From: Campylobacter sp. MG1
GTDB lineage: Bacteria > Campylobacterota > Campylobacteria > Campylobacterales > Campylobacteraceae
Reading direction: 5' to 3'
DNA length: 64,000 bases
Assembly (NCBI RefSeq): GCF_026616895.1
Contig: NZ_JANYME010000001.1
Span: forward strand, 62,001 to 126,000
Shown in pieces: positions 1 to 10,400 of this stretch; position 1 is the first letter of the stretch; each line of letters begins with the position of its first letter. The notes under the pieces are model-generated. The model did not search any database. It saw nothing but the letters and a program-made list of their open reading frames with translations, and was not told the origin of the DNA. A program made the position numbers and the translations under genes.

Positions 1-2
1 AA

Positions 3-1073
3 GATAATTCAATAATAAATAATAAAAATAAAACACAAGATATAAAAGTCAATAATCCTACTGAAAAACAAATAAAACAAGATTTTTATGTTAATAATAT
101 AAGTAAAACAAATTCTGGTATAAAATTACAGTTTTCATCAAATATAGATGAAAAAGACTTAAATATTTTTTCTCACGGCAATAATAAAATTATAGAATTA
201 AATGCTATTTTGAAAACAAAAAAACAAAATCATAAATTTAAAGATTATTCAATTAGTGTTGTGCAATTTGATGCAAAAAAAATTAGAATAAATATAAATA
301 GCAAGAAAGATAAAACCATATCTTATAAAACCGATAAAAACAGTATTGAAATTTATTTAGAAGATAATGATGTGAAAAATTATAAAAATAGTTTTAAAAA
401 ATCAAATTTATTAATAACTATAGATGCAGGTCATGGTGGTAAGGATTCTGGTGCTAGTGCTTATGGTAGGCAAGAAAAACATATAGTTTTATCAATAGCA
501 TTAAAATTAGAAAAAGCATTAAAACAAAAGGGTTATAAGGTATTTTTGACCAGAAAGAATGATGTTTATATAGGTCTTCGTGAAAGAACAAAGATGGCAA
601 ATGATAAAAAAAGTGATCTATTTATAAGCATACACGCAAATTCAGTAGCAAACAAATCAAATAAAGTTTATGGGATTGAAACATATTTTTTATCACCTGC
701 TAGAAGTGAAAGAAGTAAAAATGCTGCTGCTATAGAGAATAAAGGTGATATAGAAGAGATGAATTATTTTTCTAAACAAACATTTTTAAATTTTTTAAAT
801 CGTGAAAAAATAATATCTTCTAATAAATTAGCCATTGATATACAAGGTGGAATTTTAAGTGCTATTCCTAAATCTTATCTTAAAAAAGATGGTGGTGTAA
901 AAGAAGCACCATTTTGGGTTTTAGTAGGTGCTTTAATGCCAGCTGTATTAATTGAAGTTGGTTATATCTCACATCCAGTTGAAGGTAAAAATATAGCCGA
1001 TGATAAATATCAAAATTATTTGGTAAATGGTATAGTAAATGGTATAGATGGCTATTTTGCAAAAAATAAATAA
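3..1073 (+). CDS. amiA: N-acetylmuramoyl-L-alanine amidase, 5' end outside window
   Basis: Periplasmic zinc amidase (Amidase_3 family) that cleaves the bond between N-acetylmuramic acid and the stem peptide during cell separation. The catalytic domain begins near base 412 with IDAGHGGKDSG. The expected zinc ligands and catalytic glutamate are visible: His in GHGG, Glu in RQEKHIV, His in SIHAN and Glu in LIEVGYISH. The frame is open without a stop back to the first bases, so the gene starts before the window. The TTG at 210 lies inside this frame, has no ribosome binding site and is not a real start. The low-complexity, Asn/Lys-rich part before the catalytic domain fits the linker or AMIN region of such enzymes. 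mnmC follows 9 nt later; as I recall, the same amiA-mnmC pairing exists in Campylobacter jejuni. Confidence 0.93.
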   Translation, partial: DNSIINNKNKTQDIKVNNPTEKQIKQDFYVNNISKTNSGIKLQFSSNIDEKDLNIFSHGNNKIIELNAILKTKKQNHKFKDYSISVVQFDAKKIRININSKKDKTISYKTDKNSIEIYLEDNDVKNYKNSFKKSNLLITIDAGHGGKDSGASAYGRQEKHIVLSIALKLEKALKQKGYKVFLTRKNDVYIGLRERTKMANDKKSDLFISIHANSVANKSNKVYGIETYFLSPARSERSKNAAAIENKGDIEEMNYFSKQTFLNFLNREKIISSNKLAIDIQGGILSAIPKSYLKKDGGVKEAPFWVLVGALMPAVLIEVGYISHPVEGKNIADDKYQNYLVNGIVNGIDGYFAKNK

Positions 1074-1082
1074 GGCTAAATT

Positions 1083-2867
1083 ATGAATAAAGCAAACTGG
1101 ATTTTAAAAGATAATGAGATTTTTTCTTTAGATTTTAATGATTTTTATTATAACACAAAAGAACCTTTAAAAGAGCGTTATGGTGTATATGTGAATAATG
1201 CTTTTAGTAATATTAAAGATACTTTAACTATTTTAGAATTTGGCTTTGGACTAGGACTTAATTTTTTATTAAGTGCAAAATTAGCAAAAGAAAAAGGTAT
1301 AAAACTTTATTATGTTTCAATAGAAAATTATTATCATAATATAAAAGATTTGATTTTTTTTGCTAAAAAATTTAATTTAAATTTTGATGATGATTTTATA
1401 AAATATTATCCACCGTGCAAGAACGGAATTTATAGAATTAGTTATGAAAATATCACTATTGATTTAGTTTTTTTAGACATTAACGATGCCTTAGATAATT
1501 TAGACTTGAAAGCTGATATAATTTATGCTGACGGATTTTCTCCTAAAAAAAATAATGATATGTTTTCTTATGTCAATTTAGAAAAGCTAACAAAATTACT
1601 AAAACCAAATGCAAAATTATTAAGCTATAGTTCAAATTCAAATTTCAAAAATGCCTTAAAAACATTAGGTTTTAGTATAGAAAATATAAATTTAGGTATT
1701 AAAAGAGAAAGCACATTAGCGATTTATAATGATACCAAAATCACCGCACAGCAAGATGGATATTTTGCAAAAACACCATTAAAAGCTAAAAAAATAGCTA
1801 TAGTAGGTGGTGGGGTAGCAAGTGCTTGTTTAGCTTATGAATTATCTAAATTTGATTATGAAATAAGTGTTTTTGAAAGACATAACACATTAGCAAACGA
1901 AGGTAGTGGTAATAAAATAGGGTTATTAACGATGCTTATACAAAATCCACAAAGTTTGTTAGGTCAGTTTAGTGAATTTTCTTTTTGGCATAGCTCAAAT
2001 TTATATAAAAATTTAGGTATTGAACTAAATGGAGTTTTAGAACATGCCTTTAATGATGAATTAAAGCGTAGATTTGTTATGCAAAAGGATAATCCATTTT
2101 TAAAATTTTATAATGACTTTGCATTTTTAAAAGACGGTGGAGCATTAGAACCTTATAAATTAGTCCCTTATATATTTTCACTTTCAAAGGCTAAAGTTTA
2201 TTTAAATCATGAGCTATTATCATTTAACGAAAATGAGAATAGTGTTATTTTAAATTTTAATGACAAAAGTCAAGAATTTGATATTGTTATTTTTGCTACA
2301 GGTGTTAATAATTTTTTTAAACATTTAACCTTATCATCTCAAAGAGGTCAAGTAACTTGGTTAAAATCAGATTATAAACTAAAACACTCAGTAAGTTCTA
2401 AAGCATACTTAACTATTGCAAAAAATGGCGTTATGGTTTTAGGTGCAACCTATGATAGAAATTTAATAGCACCAGCTCATCCAAGTTATGACCTAATAAA
2501 TATCAATAATTATAAAAGTGTATTTTCTAAGGATTTAAGCCATTTAATAATCGGCAATAGAGTAGGTTATAGATGTTATTCATCAGATAGATTCCCGATA
2601 GTTGGTGCTATTAGAACTGATGATTATTACATTAATACATATAAGAATTTACAATTTACAAAAACAAAACCACAAGAAATACCAGAAAAATCAAGGATTT
2701 TCATAAGTACAGCACACGGGTCAAGAGGACTTGCTACTAGTTTAACAAGTGCTAGATTAATTGTAAGCAATATCAAAGGTATCCCTAGTGGTATGTTAAA
2801 AAGTTATGAACAAGCCTTGCACCCAGCAAGATTTATTATAAGAAAGCTCAAAAAAGGTTTATCATAA
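1083..2867 (+). CDS. mnmC: Bifunctional tRNA 5-methylaminomethyl-2-thiouridine biosynthesis protein MnmC
   Basis: Catalyses the last two steps of mnm5s2U34 formation in tRNA: FAD-dependent removal of the carboxymethyl group, then SAM-dependent methylation. Residues 1 to about 225 form the methyltransferase part, with the SAM-binding FGFGLGLNF near residue 55 and the ADGFSPKKN motif typical of this family. Residues from about 237 form the FAD oxidoreductase part, opening with the dinucleotide-binding AIVGGGVASA and ending with the HGSRGLATS segment. At 594 aa it is somewhat shorter than the E. coli protein (about 670 aa), as I recall for epsilonproteobacteria. The ATG sits 9 nt after the amidase stop behind an AAGG-type site, so the two genes are probably cotranscribed. 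Confidence 0.93.
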   Translation: MNKANWILKDNEIFSLDFNDFYYNTKEPLKERYGVYVNNAFSNIKDTLTILEFGFGLGLNFLLSAKLAKEKGIKLYYVSIENYYHNIKDLIFFAKKFNLNFDDDFIKYYPPCKNGIYRISYENITIDLVFLDINDALDNLDLKADIIYADGFSPKKNNDMFSYVNLEKLTKLLKPNAKLLSYSSNSNFKNALKTLGFSIENINLGIKRESTLAIYNDTKITAQQDGYFAKTPLKAKKIAIVGGGVASACLAYELSKFDYEISVFERHNTLANEGSGNKIGLLTMLIQNPQSLLGQFSEFSFWHSSNLYKNLGIELNGVLEHAFNDELKRRFVMQKDNPFLKFYNDFAFLKDGGALEPYKLVPYIFSLSKAKVYLNHELLSFNENENSVILNFNDKSQEFDIVIFATGVNNFFKHLTLSSQRGQVTWLKSDYKLKHSVSSKAYLTIAKNGVMVLGATYDRNLIAPAHPSYDLININNYKSVFSKDLSHLIIGNRVGYRCYSSDRFPIVGAIRTDDYYINTYKNLQFTKTKPQEIPEKSRIFISTAHGSRGLATSLTSARLIVSNIKGIPSGMLKSYEQALHPARFIIRKLKKGLS

Positions 2868-3221
2868 TATTACTTTTTATATTTTGTTAAATTCTTTAGC
2901 AATACACAATTTTTTGATATTTTTTAATTTTATTTTAAAGCTCTTTCATAATCTTAATTTTATTAAATATTATTTATTTTAGTGACTTTTTATCTATTTA
3001 ATTTTTATATTTTTACTTTTAGAAAATTTGATTAAATATTTTTAAATTCTAATTTATTTTTTAAATTTTCAAGTTCTTAAAAATTTATCTTTTGTTGATA
3101 TATCCGTATTTTTATAAATTTTATATTGATTTTTTTAAGTTATCATAAAGATATATAAAAATCCATTTATACTATAATTATTCACTACTTTTAAGTATTA
3201 TGTGAAGTTTTAGGAGCTATT
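2868..3221 (+). promoter_or_regulatory. AT-rich intergenic region with promoter of the Sel1 gene
   Basis: This 354-bp gap is almost pure A/T and carries no gene. Near its right end is a sigma70 -10 box TATAAT at 3173-3178, preceded by T-rich DNA as usual for Campylobacter, where a -35 box is poorly conserved. A ribosome binding site AGGAG at 3212-3216 lies 5 nt before the ATG at 3222. I see nothing else in it. Confidence 0.6.
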
Positions 3222-4052
3222 ATGAAAAAGATTTTTTTAGTTGCATTACTTACTACATTAGCATTATCACTAACTATTGATGACGCTAGAAAAGATTTTA
3301 ATTTAGGCAATATAAAATCAGCCTTAATTAAATTTGAACGCTTGTGTAATGACAATAATAAAGATGCTTGTAATATTTTAGGCGTGATGTATTACGAAGG
3401 TAAGATTTTAAAACAAAACTACACAAATGCTATGTATTATTTAAATAAGGCTTGTGATAATGAAGAGCAAGGTTCTTGCTATATTTTAGCATTTATGTAT
3501 GAAAATGCACAAGGAACTGATAAAAATTCTTTTAAAGCGTATGATATATACAAAAAATCGTGTGATAAAAAATACTTACAATCATGCGAAAAAATAGCTG
3601 ATTTTTACAAAAACGGCACAGGAGTTAGACAAAATATCTCAAAAAGTTTAGAAATTTACTCAAAAAATTGTGAAAAAAACTTATATTCTAGTTGTATGAT
3701 AGCCGCTGATATTTTCATTAATTCTAAATTTAATATTAAACAAGACATTATGAAAGGTATTAGTTTGTTAGAAAATGCTTGTTCTAAATCATACGCTAAT
3801 TCGTGTAATACATTAGAAAATTTGTATCCTAAATTAACTCAAGAGCAATTAAAAAAAGCATTATCATTAAAACATAAATTATGTATGAATAAAAACGCTA
3901 AAAGTTGCGAACAATTAGGTAAAATTTATGCAAACATTGATAATTCTAGAAAAAATTTAGAAATATCTAAAGAATATTTTGGCAAGGCTTGTGATTTAAG
4001 AAGCGAAGCTGGATGTAAAAGTTATAAAATCTTAAATGAAAATGGCATTTAG
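3222..4052 (+). CDS. Secreted Sel1-repeat (Hcp-like, cysteine-rich) protein
   Basis: A 276-aa exported protein. Residues 1-17 form a short signal peptide (Met-Lys-Lys followed by a hydrophobic stretch). The rest is Sel1-like/TPR-type helical repeats of about 36 residues. Seven C-x7-C pairs are visible, one per repeat, which is the hallmark of the Helicobacter cysteine-rich protein (Hcp) family, where each pair forms a disulfide linking the two helices of a repeat. Family members are periplasmic or secreted and are implicated in host interaction; some have been called beta-lactamases on weak grounds. It has its own promoter and good ribosome binding site and stands alone. The precise function cannot be deduced. 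Confidence 0.88.
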   Translation: MKKIFLVALLTTLALSLTIDDARKDFNLGNIKSALIKFERLCNDNNKDACNILGVMYYEGKILKQNYTNAMYYLNKACDNEEQGSCYILAFMYENAQGTDKNSFKAYDIYKKSCDKKYLQSCEKIADFYKNGTGVRQNISKSLEIYSKNCEKNLYSSCMIAADIFINSKFNIKQDIMKGISLLENACSKSYANSCNTLENLYPKLTQEQLKKALSLKHKLCMNKNAKSCEQLGKIYANIDNSRKNLEISKEYFGKACDLRSEAGCKSYKILNENGI

Positions 4053-4326
4053 ATAAATATTAAATCATATTTAGTATTTATTTAAAATTTAAACATATTT
4101 ATAATATAAATTTTGTTATTAATTAATTGTATAAATAAGTAATTATATTCAATAACAAAATTTTAATCTTAAAAAGCACTAAATTTTTAGACCAAGAAAA
4201 CATTATAAAACAAATCATTTTTAGATTACAAGGCTTTATATTTAATAATTTTTTAAAAAATAGCTAGTTGCATAGCAAAAAATCAATTTTTTTTAAAAAA
4301 AATACAAAATTTCACCAAAGTATATA
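4053..4326. other. Intergenic region after the Sel1 gene
   Basis: No gene is seen. It contains an inverted repeat with 13-bp perfect arms (4108-4120 and 4151-4163) and a 30-bp loop, about 55 nt after the Sel1 stop, possibly its terminator. A run of eight T followed by eight A lies at about 4287-4302. Confidence 0.4.
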
Positions 4327-4464
4327 CTCGTGTTTTTTTTTTTTTTTGTTATAATGACCCTCCATTTTTTATGGGTATGTTGTGAAAAAATGTAACAAAG
4401 ATGAAAAAAATTAACTTTTATTTCGTTAATTATATGTATTAGCGATTAATTTAAGGAATATTTA
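4327..4464 (+). promoter_or_regulatory. Promoter and leader of the giant adhesin, with a T15 homopolymer
   Basis: A run of exactly 15 T occupies 4333-4347. It runs directly into TGTTATAAT, a perfect extended -10 box (TGn plus TATAAT at 4350-4355). The run therefore fills the spacer upstream of the -10 element, where a change in length alters promoter spacing and strength. Transcription would start near 4362, giving a leader of about 100 nt. The leader holds a weak hairpin (ATTAAC...GTTAAT, about 4410-4431) and a TAAGGA ribosome binding site before the ATG at 4465. Phase variation is inferred from the position and length of the run; read-level length variation has not been seen. Confidence 0.65.
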
Positions 4465-7400
4465 ATGAATAAAAATTATAAACTCACATTTAAACAAGGT
4501 ATAGGATATGTCCCTATCAGTGAAAAGTCATCTTCATTTTGTAAAGGTCAAAGAGCAGTAGTTAGTAACTCAAAATCTAATCAAGAATGTGGGGTTTTTA
4601 GTAAATTTTTTAGTATAAATCCAGCTTTAAGTATAATTGTAAGTTCGGTAATATTTTGCACTCCAGTTGATTTGTATGCAGTGACTGGTGGTGGTAATAA
4701 TGTCAATATTGATTCTAATAATAATATGGCTATAGGAAATAATTCTACAGCAACTAGTGATAAGGCTAATACAGGAAGGGCTATAGCTATAGGTAGTGAT
4801 AGTGCTGGGACCGATGGTGTTCGTAAAACAACAGTTACTGGTGAGCAATCAATAGGCATAGGAACTGGTATTAATGTTACGAAAAGACAATCTATAGGTA
4901 TAGGTAACGATATTGATGTTACAGGTGAGGGTGCTATAGCCTTAGGTAGTGATGATATGGGAAGTTTATCTAATAATTTAGGTTATCCAAGAACTACAGC
5001 TTCAGGGCAAGGTTCAGTAGCTATAGGAACCCATACTAAATCTACAGCCACAGCGTCATTAGCCTTAGGTGCTAACGCTAATGCTAACAGTAATTACAGT
5101 TTGGCTATGATGTGGGGATCTAGTGCTAGTGGTGAAAATTCAATAGCCGTAGGTAATACAGCGACAACTACAGAAAATAACTCAATAGCTATAGGTAATA
5201 CGGCTAAAACATCAGGTAGTAGTTCAGTGGCTATAGGTAAAAAAAGTAATGCTAGTGGAGCAGGTTCTATAGCTATAGGTGGTGATGAAGTTATACCTAT
5301 AAATGGCACAAAATATGTAACTACTGAAGCTACTGGAAATGGTGCAGTAGCTGTGGGCTCTCTTTCTAAGGCAACAGGAAATGCTTCACTTGCTTTAGGT
5401 TCTAATGCTATAGCAAACAATGAATATAGCCTAGCAATGATGTGGGGTTCTAGTGTGAGTTCTAATAACGCAATAGCGATAGGAAAAGTAGCACAAGTAG
5501 GGAGTGGCATTAATAATGCTGTAGCTATAGGTAGCGAATCAGTAGCTAATAGTCTAAATACAGGAGACTACACCTACACAGCAGGTATGAATAATAGTAA
5601 AACTATATCAGTAGAAAGTAGAGCAACTGTATTTTCAATAGGTAAAAGTGGATTAACTAGACAAATTCAAAATGTTTCTCCAGGTGTAGTGAGTGCAACA
5701 TCAACCGATGCTATCAATGGAGCACAATTATATATCACAGCTGAAAATTTAAAGAATTATTCTGATACTGTAGGTTGGAAAATACAAGCAAACGGCGCTG
5801 GTAATACTAAGATAATAAATGACAATATTGTAAATTTCAAAACAGGTGATAATGGTGCTAATAATATAGAATTATCTTTAAATACGGCCGGTAATACAAC
5901 TACTTTGAATATGTATACTAAGTATTTTTCAATAAACTCGACTGACACAGGTAATAAAGATAGCCTAGGTGCAAAAGGAACTAATGCTATGGCAATAGGA
6001 CCAAATGCTTTAGCTAATGGAAAAGAATCCTTAGCTTTAGGTAATTATGCTGGTTCGGTATATAGTGAAGTTAATAAATATCTTTCTAAAGTAAGCCAAC
6101 CAACAATAAATCAATCAACAGGTGAAAAATCACTTAGTATAGGTAATTATGCATTAGCTAGTGGTATATTTTCAACATCTATTGGTGCATTCACTTATGC
6201 AACAAGTAATAGATCACTCGCTATAGGAAGTAATAATGGTCATACTGATAATGCTCAATCATTTACCCTTGTATCTGGAGCACAATCAGTTGGTATAGGC
6301 TCTGGCTTACTTGTTAGTGGAGATCAATCAATCGGTATAGGAAATGATATAAAAACATTTGGTTATGGTGCTGTAGCTATAGGTGGCGATGATAGTGGTA
6401 GAAGTGGTTATTGGACACCAACGATAGCTAATGGTAATGGTTCAGTTGCACTAGGAACGCACTCTCAGGCTATAGGCAATTATTCTTTAGCATTAGGTTC
6501 AGATTCTAAAGCTGGAACAACTTCAGAAACTACTACAGACGGTAGTACTTTAACAAAGAAGGTTGCTATTACCAGTGGCGAATATGCCCTAGCTATAATG
6601 TCTAAATCACAGGCTCAAAAGAATAATTCTATAGCTATAGGTTACATGGCTAATTCAGCAAATGATAGTGCTATAGCTATAGGACAAAACGCAACCGCTA
6701 GTAATGATAATAGCGTTGCAATGGGTAGCTATTCTAAAACTAAGAATGCTAATACAAGTGGAACTTATTTTTATAATCCATTTGCTGTTACTACACTTGC
6801 TACAAATACTGTAGCTGGACTCCCTAAAGATGGTACTTCGGGTACTTCGGTGTTTTCAGTAGGAGATACTGGTAAAGAACGCCAAATCGTAAATGTAGCT
6901 GCAGGAGATATCAGTGCGACTTCAACTGACGCTATTAATGGTTCGCAATTATTTTTTACAGCTGAGAAATTAAAGGAATATTCAAATAGTGTAGGTTGGA
7001 ATATCTCTGGAACTAATAATAATACTCAAGTTACTAATAAAATAACAAATGATAAAAAAGTTAAATTTGTAGGTGGTGGCGATACTACTGTTAGCGTAGA
7101 AAATTCAGATAGTGATAAAACAACAACTATTACTATCTCATCAAAATCAGGTAGCACTATAAAGTATTTTTCGGTAAATTCTAGTGAAACAGGTAACGAG
7201 AAAAATGATGGAGCTATTGCTACAAACTCAGTGGCAATAGGCCCTAATGCGACAGCAAAGAGTGATAATGCTATTGTTTTAGGTAATAATTCTAGTATAA
7301 GTGATAGCATAAATTCAGGCATATTCGGAAATGATAATAAAATTCAAGCATTTACGAATAATGGTACTAAGCAAAATGGCAGTGGAAAAGCCTATGCTAT

Positions 7401-10400
7401 CGGAGGCAATAATACAATAAAAAATAGCAGTGATACCACAATTGTAGGTATAGGAAACCAAATAGACGACGCTCAAAATAGCTTTCTTTTAGGAAATAAA
7501 AATGAAAGTTTTAACAATGTTGATAACAAAGGTTTAAATAATACTCAATTAGTTGGTAATGAAAATAAATCTACTAATACAAAAAATTCACTTATTTTTG
7601 GATACAAAAACAGTGATGAAAATTCAGATAGTGTGTTTATAATCGGTAGGAACAATATAACTTCATCTAGCGGTGGAGATTTTAACGAAACAGGTAAAGG
7701 TTCTTTAAATTTAATTGGTAGTGGCAATAACGGTTCAGGTTCTGGTAATTCTAGTATTATTGGTAATAAAAATATATCAAATTCTAATCTAACTCAAATA
7801 TTTGGTAATAGCAATAATGCTACAAGTTCAAAAAATTCAATAGCTATTGGTAATGAAAATACTCTAACGAGTGTTGATAGTTCTGCAGCTTTTGGTAATA
7901 AAAATACAATTGTTAAGAATAATTCATTTGCAATAGGTAATAATAATAACGTAACTGGTGCAAATACATATGTTTTAGGTAATAATGTTGTAGCTAAAGT
8001 TAGTAATTCTTTATATTTGGGCGATAATTCTACTATTACATATAGTAATTTTATAAATACTGAAAACACTGCAAATGCTCCGAAAAATCTTGATAAAGAT
8101 AACCAAGCAGGTTCTACTACTACTGGTGGCTCAAATGGAACCATTACAAAAGGAACTATACTTAAAGGAACAAAAAAAGCGATAGTGTATGGTGGAGAAA
8201 CAGGAAGTGCTGATATATTTGCAGGAGCTACTTCAATAGGTGGTGTTAGCGTTGGTTATGCTGGTGGTGAGCGTAGGATTATGAACGTAGCAGCTGGAGA
8301 AATTTCACCTACATCAACTGACGCCGTAAATGGGTCGCAGTTATATGCAGTAGCACTTAAAAACTATACTCCATATTTTTCTATAAATTCAAAAGCTGAT
8401 GGCAATTATAAAAACGACGGGGCAAGGGCTGAAAACTCAATAGCTATAGGAGCTGATGTTAGTAATGAAATTGGAAAAAGTGATTTTTCTATATCACTAG
8501 GAACTGGTATAAAAAATGCTAATGATTCATCGGTTTTGATAGGTTATGGTGCTGGTTCAGAAGTCGGTAAAGAAAATGATATGAGTTTAGTTGGAATTCA
8601 AGCTATAGGTATAGGTAGAAATTCTTTACCTAAAGGTAATTATAGTATAGCTTTAGGTTCAAATTCTCAAGCTAATGGCGAAAAATCTATATCATTAGGA
8701 AATGCTATAAATGATGTTAGCAAAGGTGTTGCTATAGGTGATGGTGCAAAGATAGTTGGTAGTACAAATATTTTTAGTAGTGTTGCTATCGGAGCTGATT
8801 CAGAAGTTACAGGGGTAAATACTGGTAATTATGTTTTCTCAATAAATTCTATTGAGAACAATGATAACGTAGGTGCTAAACCAGATAATAAATTTTTAAC
8901 CCAAGATGAATATCAAGCGCTATTTACTAAGTCTAAGGATATAAATCTTAGCTCAGACGAAAGATTAAATGCATCTAAAGAAATTAAAAATAAATCAATG
9001 TCAGTATTTTCAGTTGGTTCAGCTGGTAAAGAAAGGCAAATCCAAAATGTAGCAGCTGGTGTAGTAGATGAATTTTCTACTGACGCAATCAACGGCTCTC
9101 AGTTATATTACACAGCTTCAAATTTGAAAACCTATGCTGATACTATAGGTTTTGATGTAAGCGACGGAACTAATAATGCTGAAATAGATAATAATTTAAC
9201 AACTGAAATAGATAGGAAAAAACTTTCATTTAAAAGTGATAGCGATAATACATTAAGTGTAACATTAGATAAAACTAATGCAAACGAGCCGACCATTAAA
9301 ATAGCGACAAAAACTACTACTGTATCAAAGGGTGCTGATGGAGATTATGTCGCAGATACTACAGGTAGTCATAATAAAGATAATCTTATCACAGCTGGTA
9401 ATGTAGCTAGTAATTTAAATGAATTAAAAACTGATTTAACAAATTTAGGCTTAGATTTTACAGCTGATAATAACGGAACAGCAGGTAAAATTCATAAGAA
9501 TTTAGGTGAAAGTTTAGCTATTATTACAAATGATTTTGATGATTATAAAGGAACTAATCTAGAAACTAGAATAAATGGCAATTCTATTGAAATTGGTTTT
9601 AGCGATAAACCTACTTTTAGTGAAGTTACAGCTAATAAATTTACAGCTGGTAAAGTTACTATTGATAAAGACAATGGTATTAACGCTGGTGATAAAAAAA
9701 TTACAAATGTAGAAACTCCTACAGATGATAATGATGCGGCAAATAAAAAATATGTTGATGATCATAAATGGATTATCGCAGGTAATGATGGTGCTGAAGT
9801 CAATAAAGTAGGCAAGGATAATAAAGTTCAGTTTGTAAATGGTACAGGCACGACAGCGAGTGTTACTGATGATAGTGGAAATACAAAGGTTACATTTAAT
9901 GTAGATAAATTAAGTGCTACTTTAAATAATGATAATAAAGTAGTATTAGCTCAAAATAATGAAAATAGTTTTTATGATGTAAAATCTATTAACACAATAG
10001 CAAATAACATAGGCTGGAGTGTTTCAGATAAAAATGGTGCTCAAAATTTTGTTAAAAATGATAGTAATGTTAAATTTATATCAGGCAATGACAAAACCAC
10101 TGAAGTAGTGGTTGAAAAAAATGATGATAAGACTACAACTATTAAGATTACAGCAAAAAATGATGAACTAAATGCATTTAAAGAAAAAGCCATAACATTC
10201 AAAACTCAAGATGGCGAAGTTAGTAAGAAGCTTGATGAAACATTAGAAGTAGTAGCTAATGATATAGGCAATGATCATAAGGGTCAAAATTTACAAACCA
10301 GCATTGTAGATGGAAAATTAGCTATAGGTTTAAAGGATAATCCTGAATTTAATAGTGTTAAGGTCGGTGATAATAATGCTAATAATATGGTAATATCGGG

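Noticed and set aside
210-212. TTG as start of the first amidase gene
   Set aside because: The frame is open upstream to the window edge and no ribosome binding site precedes the TTG; the gene starts outside the window.
4287-4302. T8A8 run upstream of the adhesin promoter as a second phase-variation tract
   Set aside because: Runs of eight A or T are common in this genome and it does not touch a recognisable promoter element, unlike the T15 run.
5094-5510. 138-codon open frame on the minus strand inside the adhesin (and several similar ones)
   Set aside because: The repetitive Ala/Gly/Ile-coding repeats of the adhesin create open antisense frames; no ribosome binding sites and no plausible protein.
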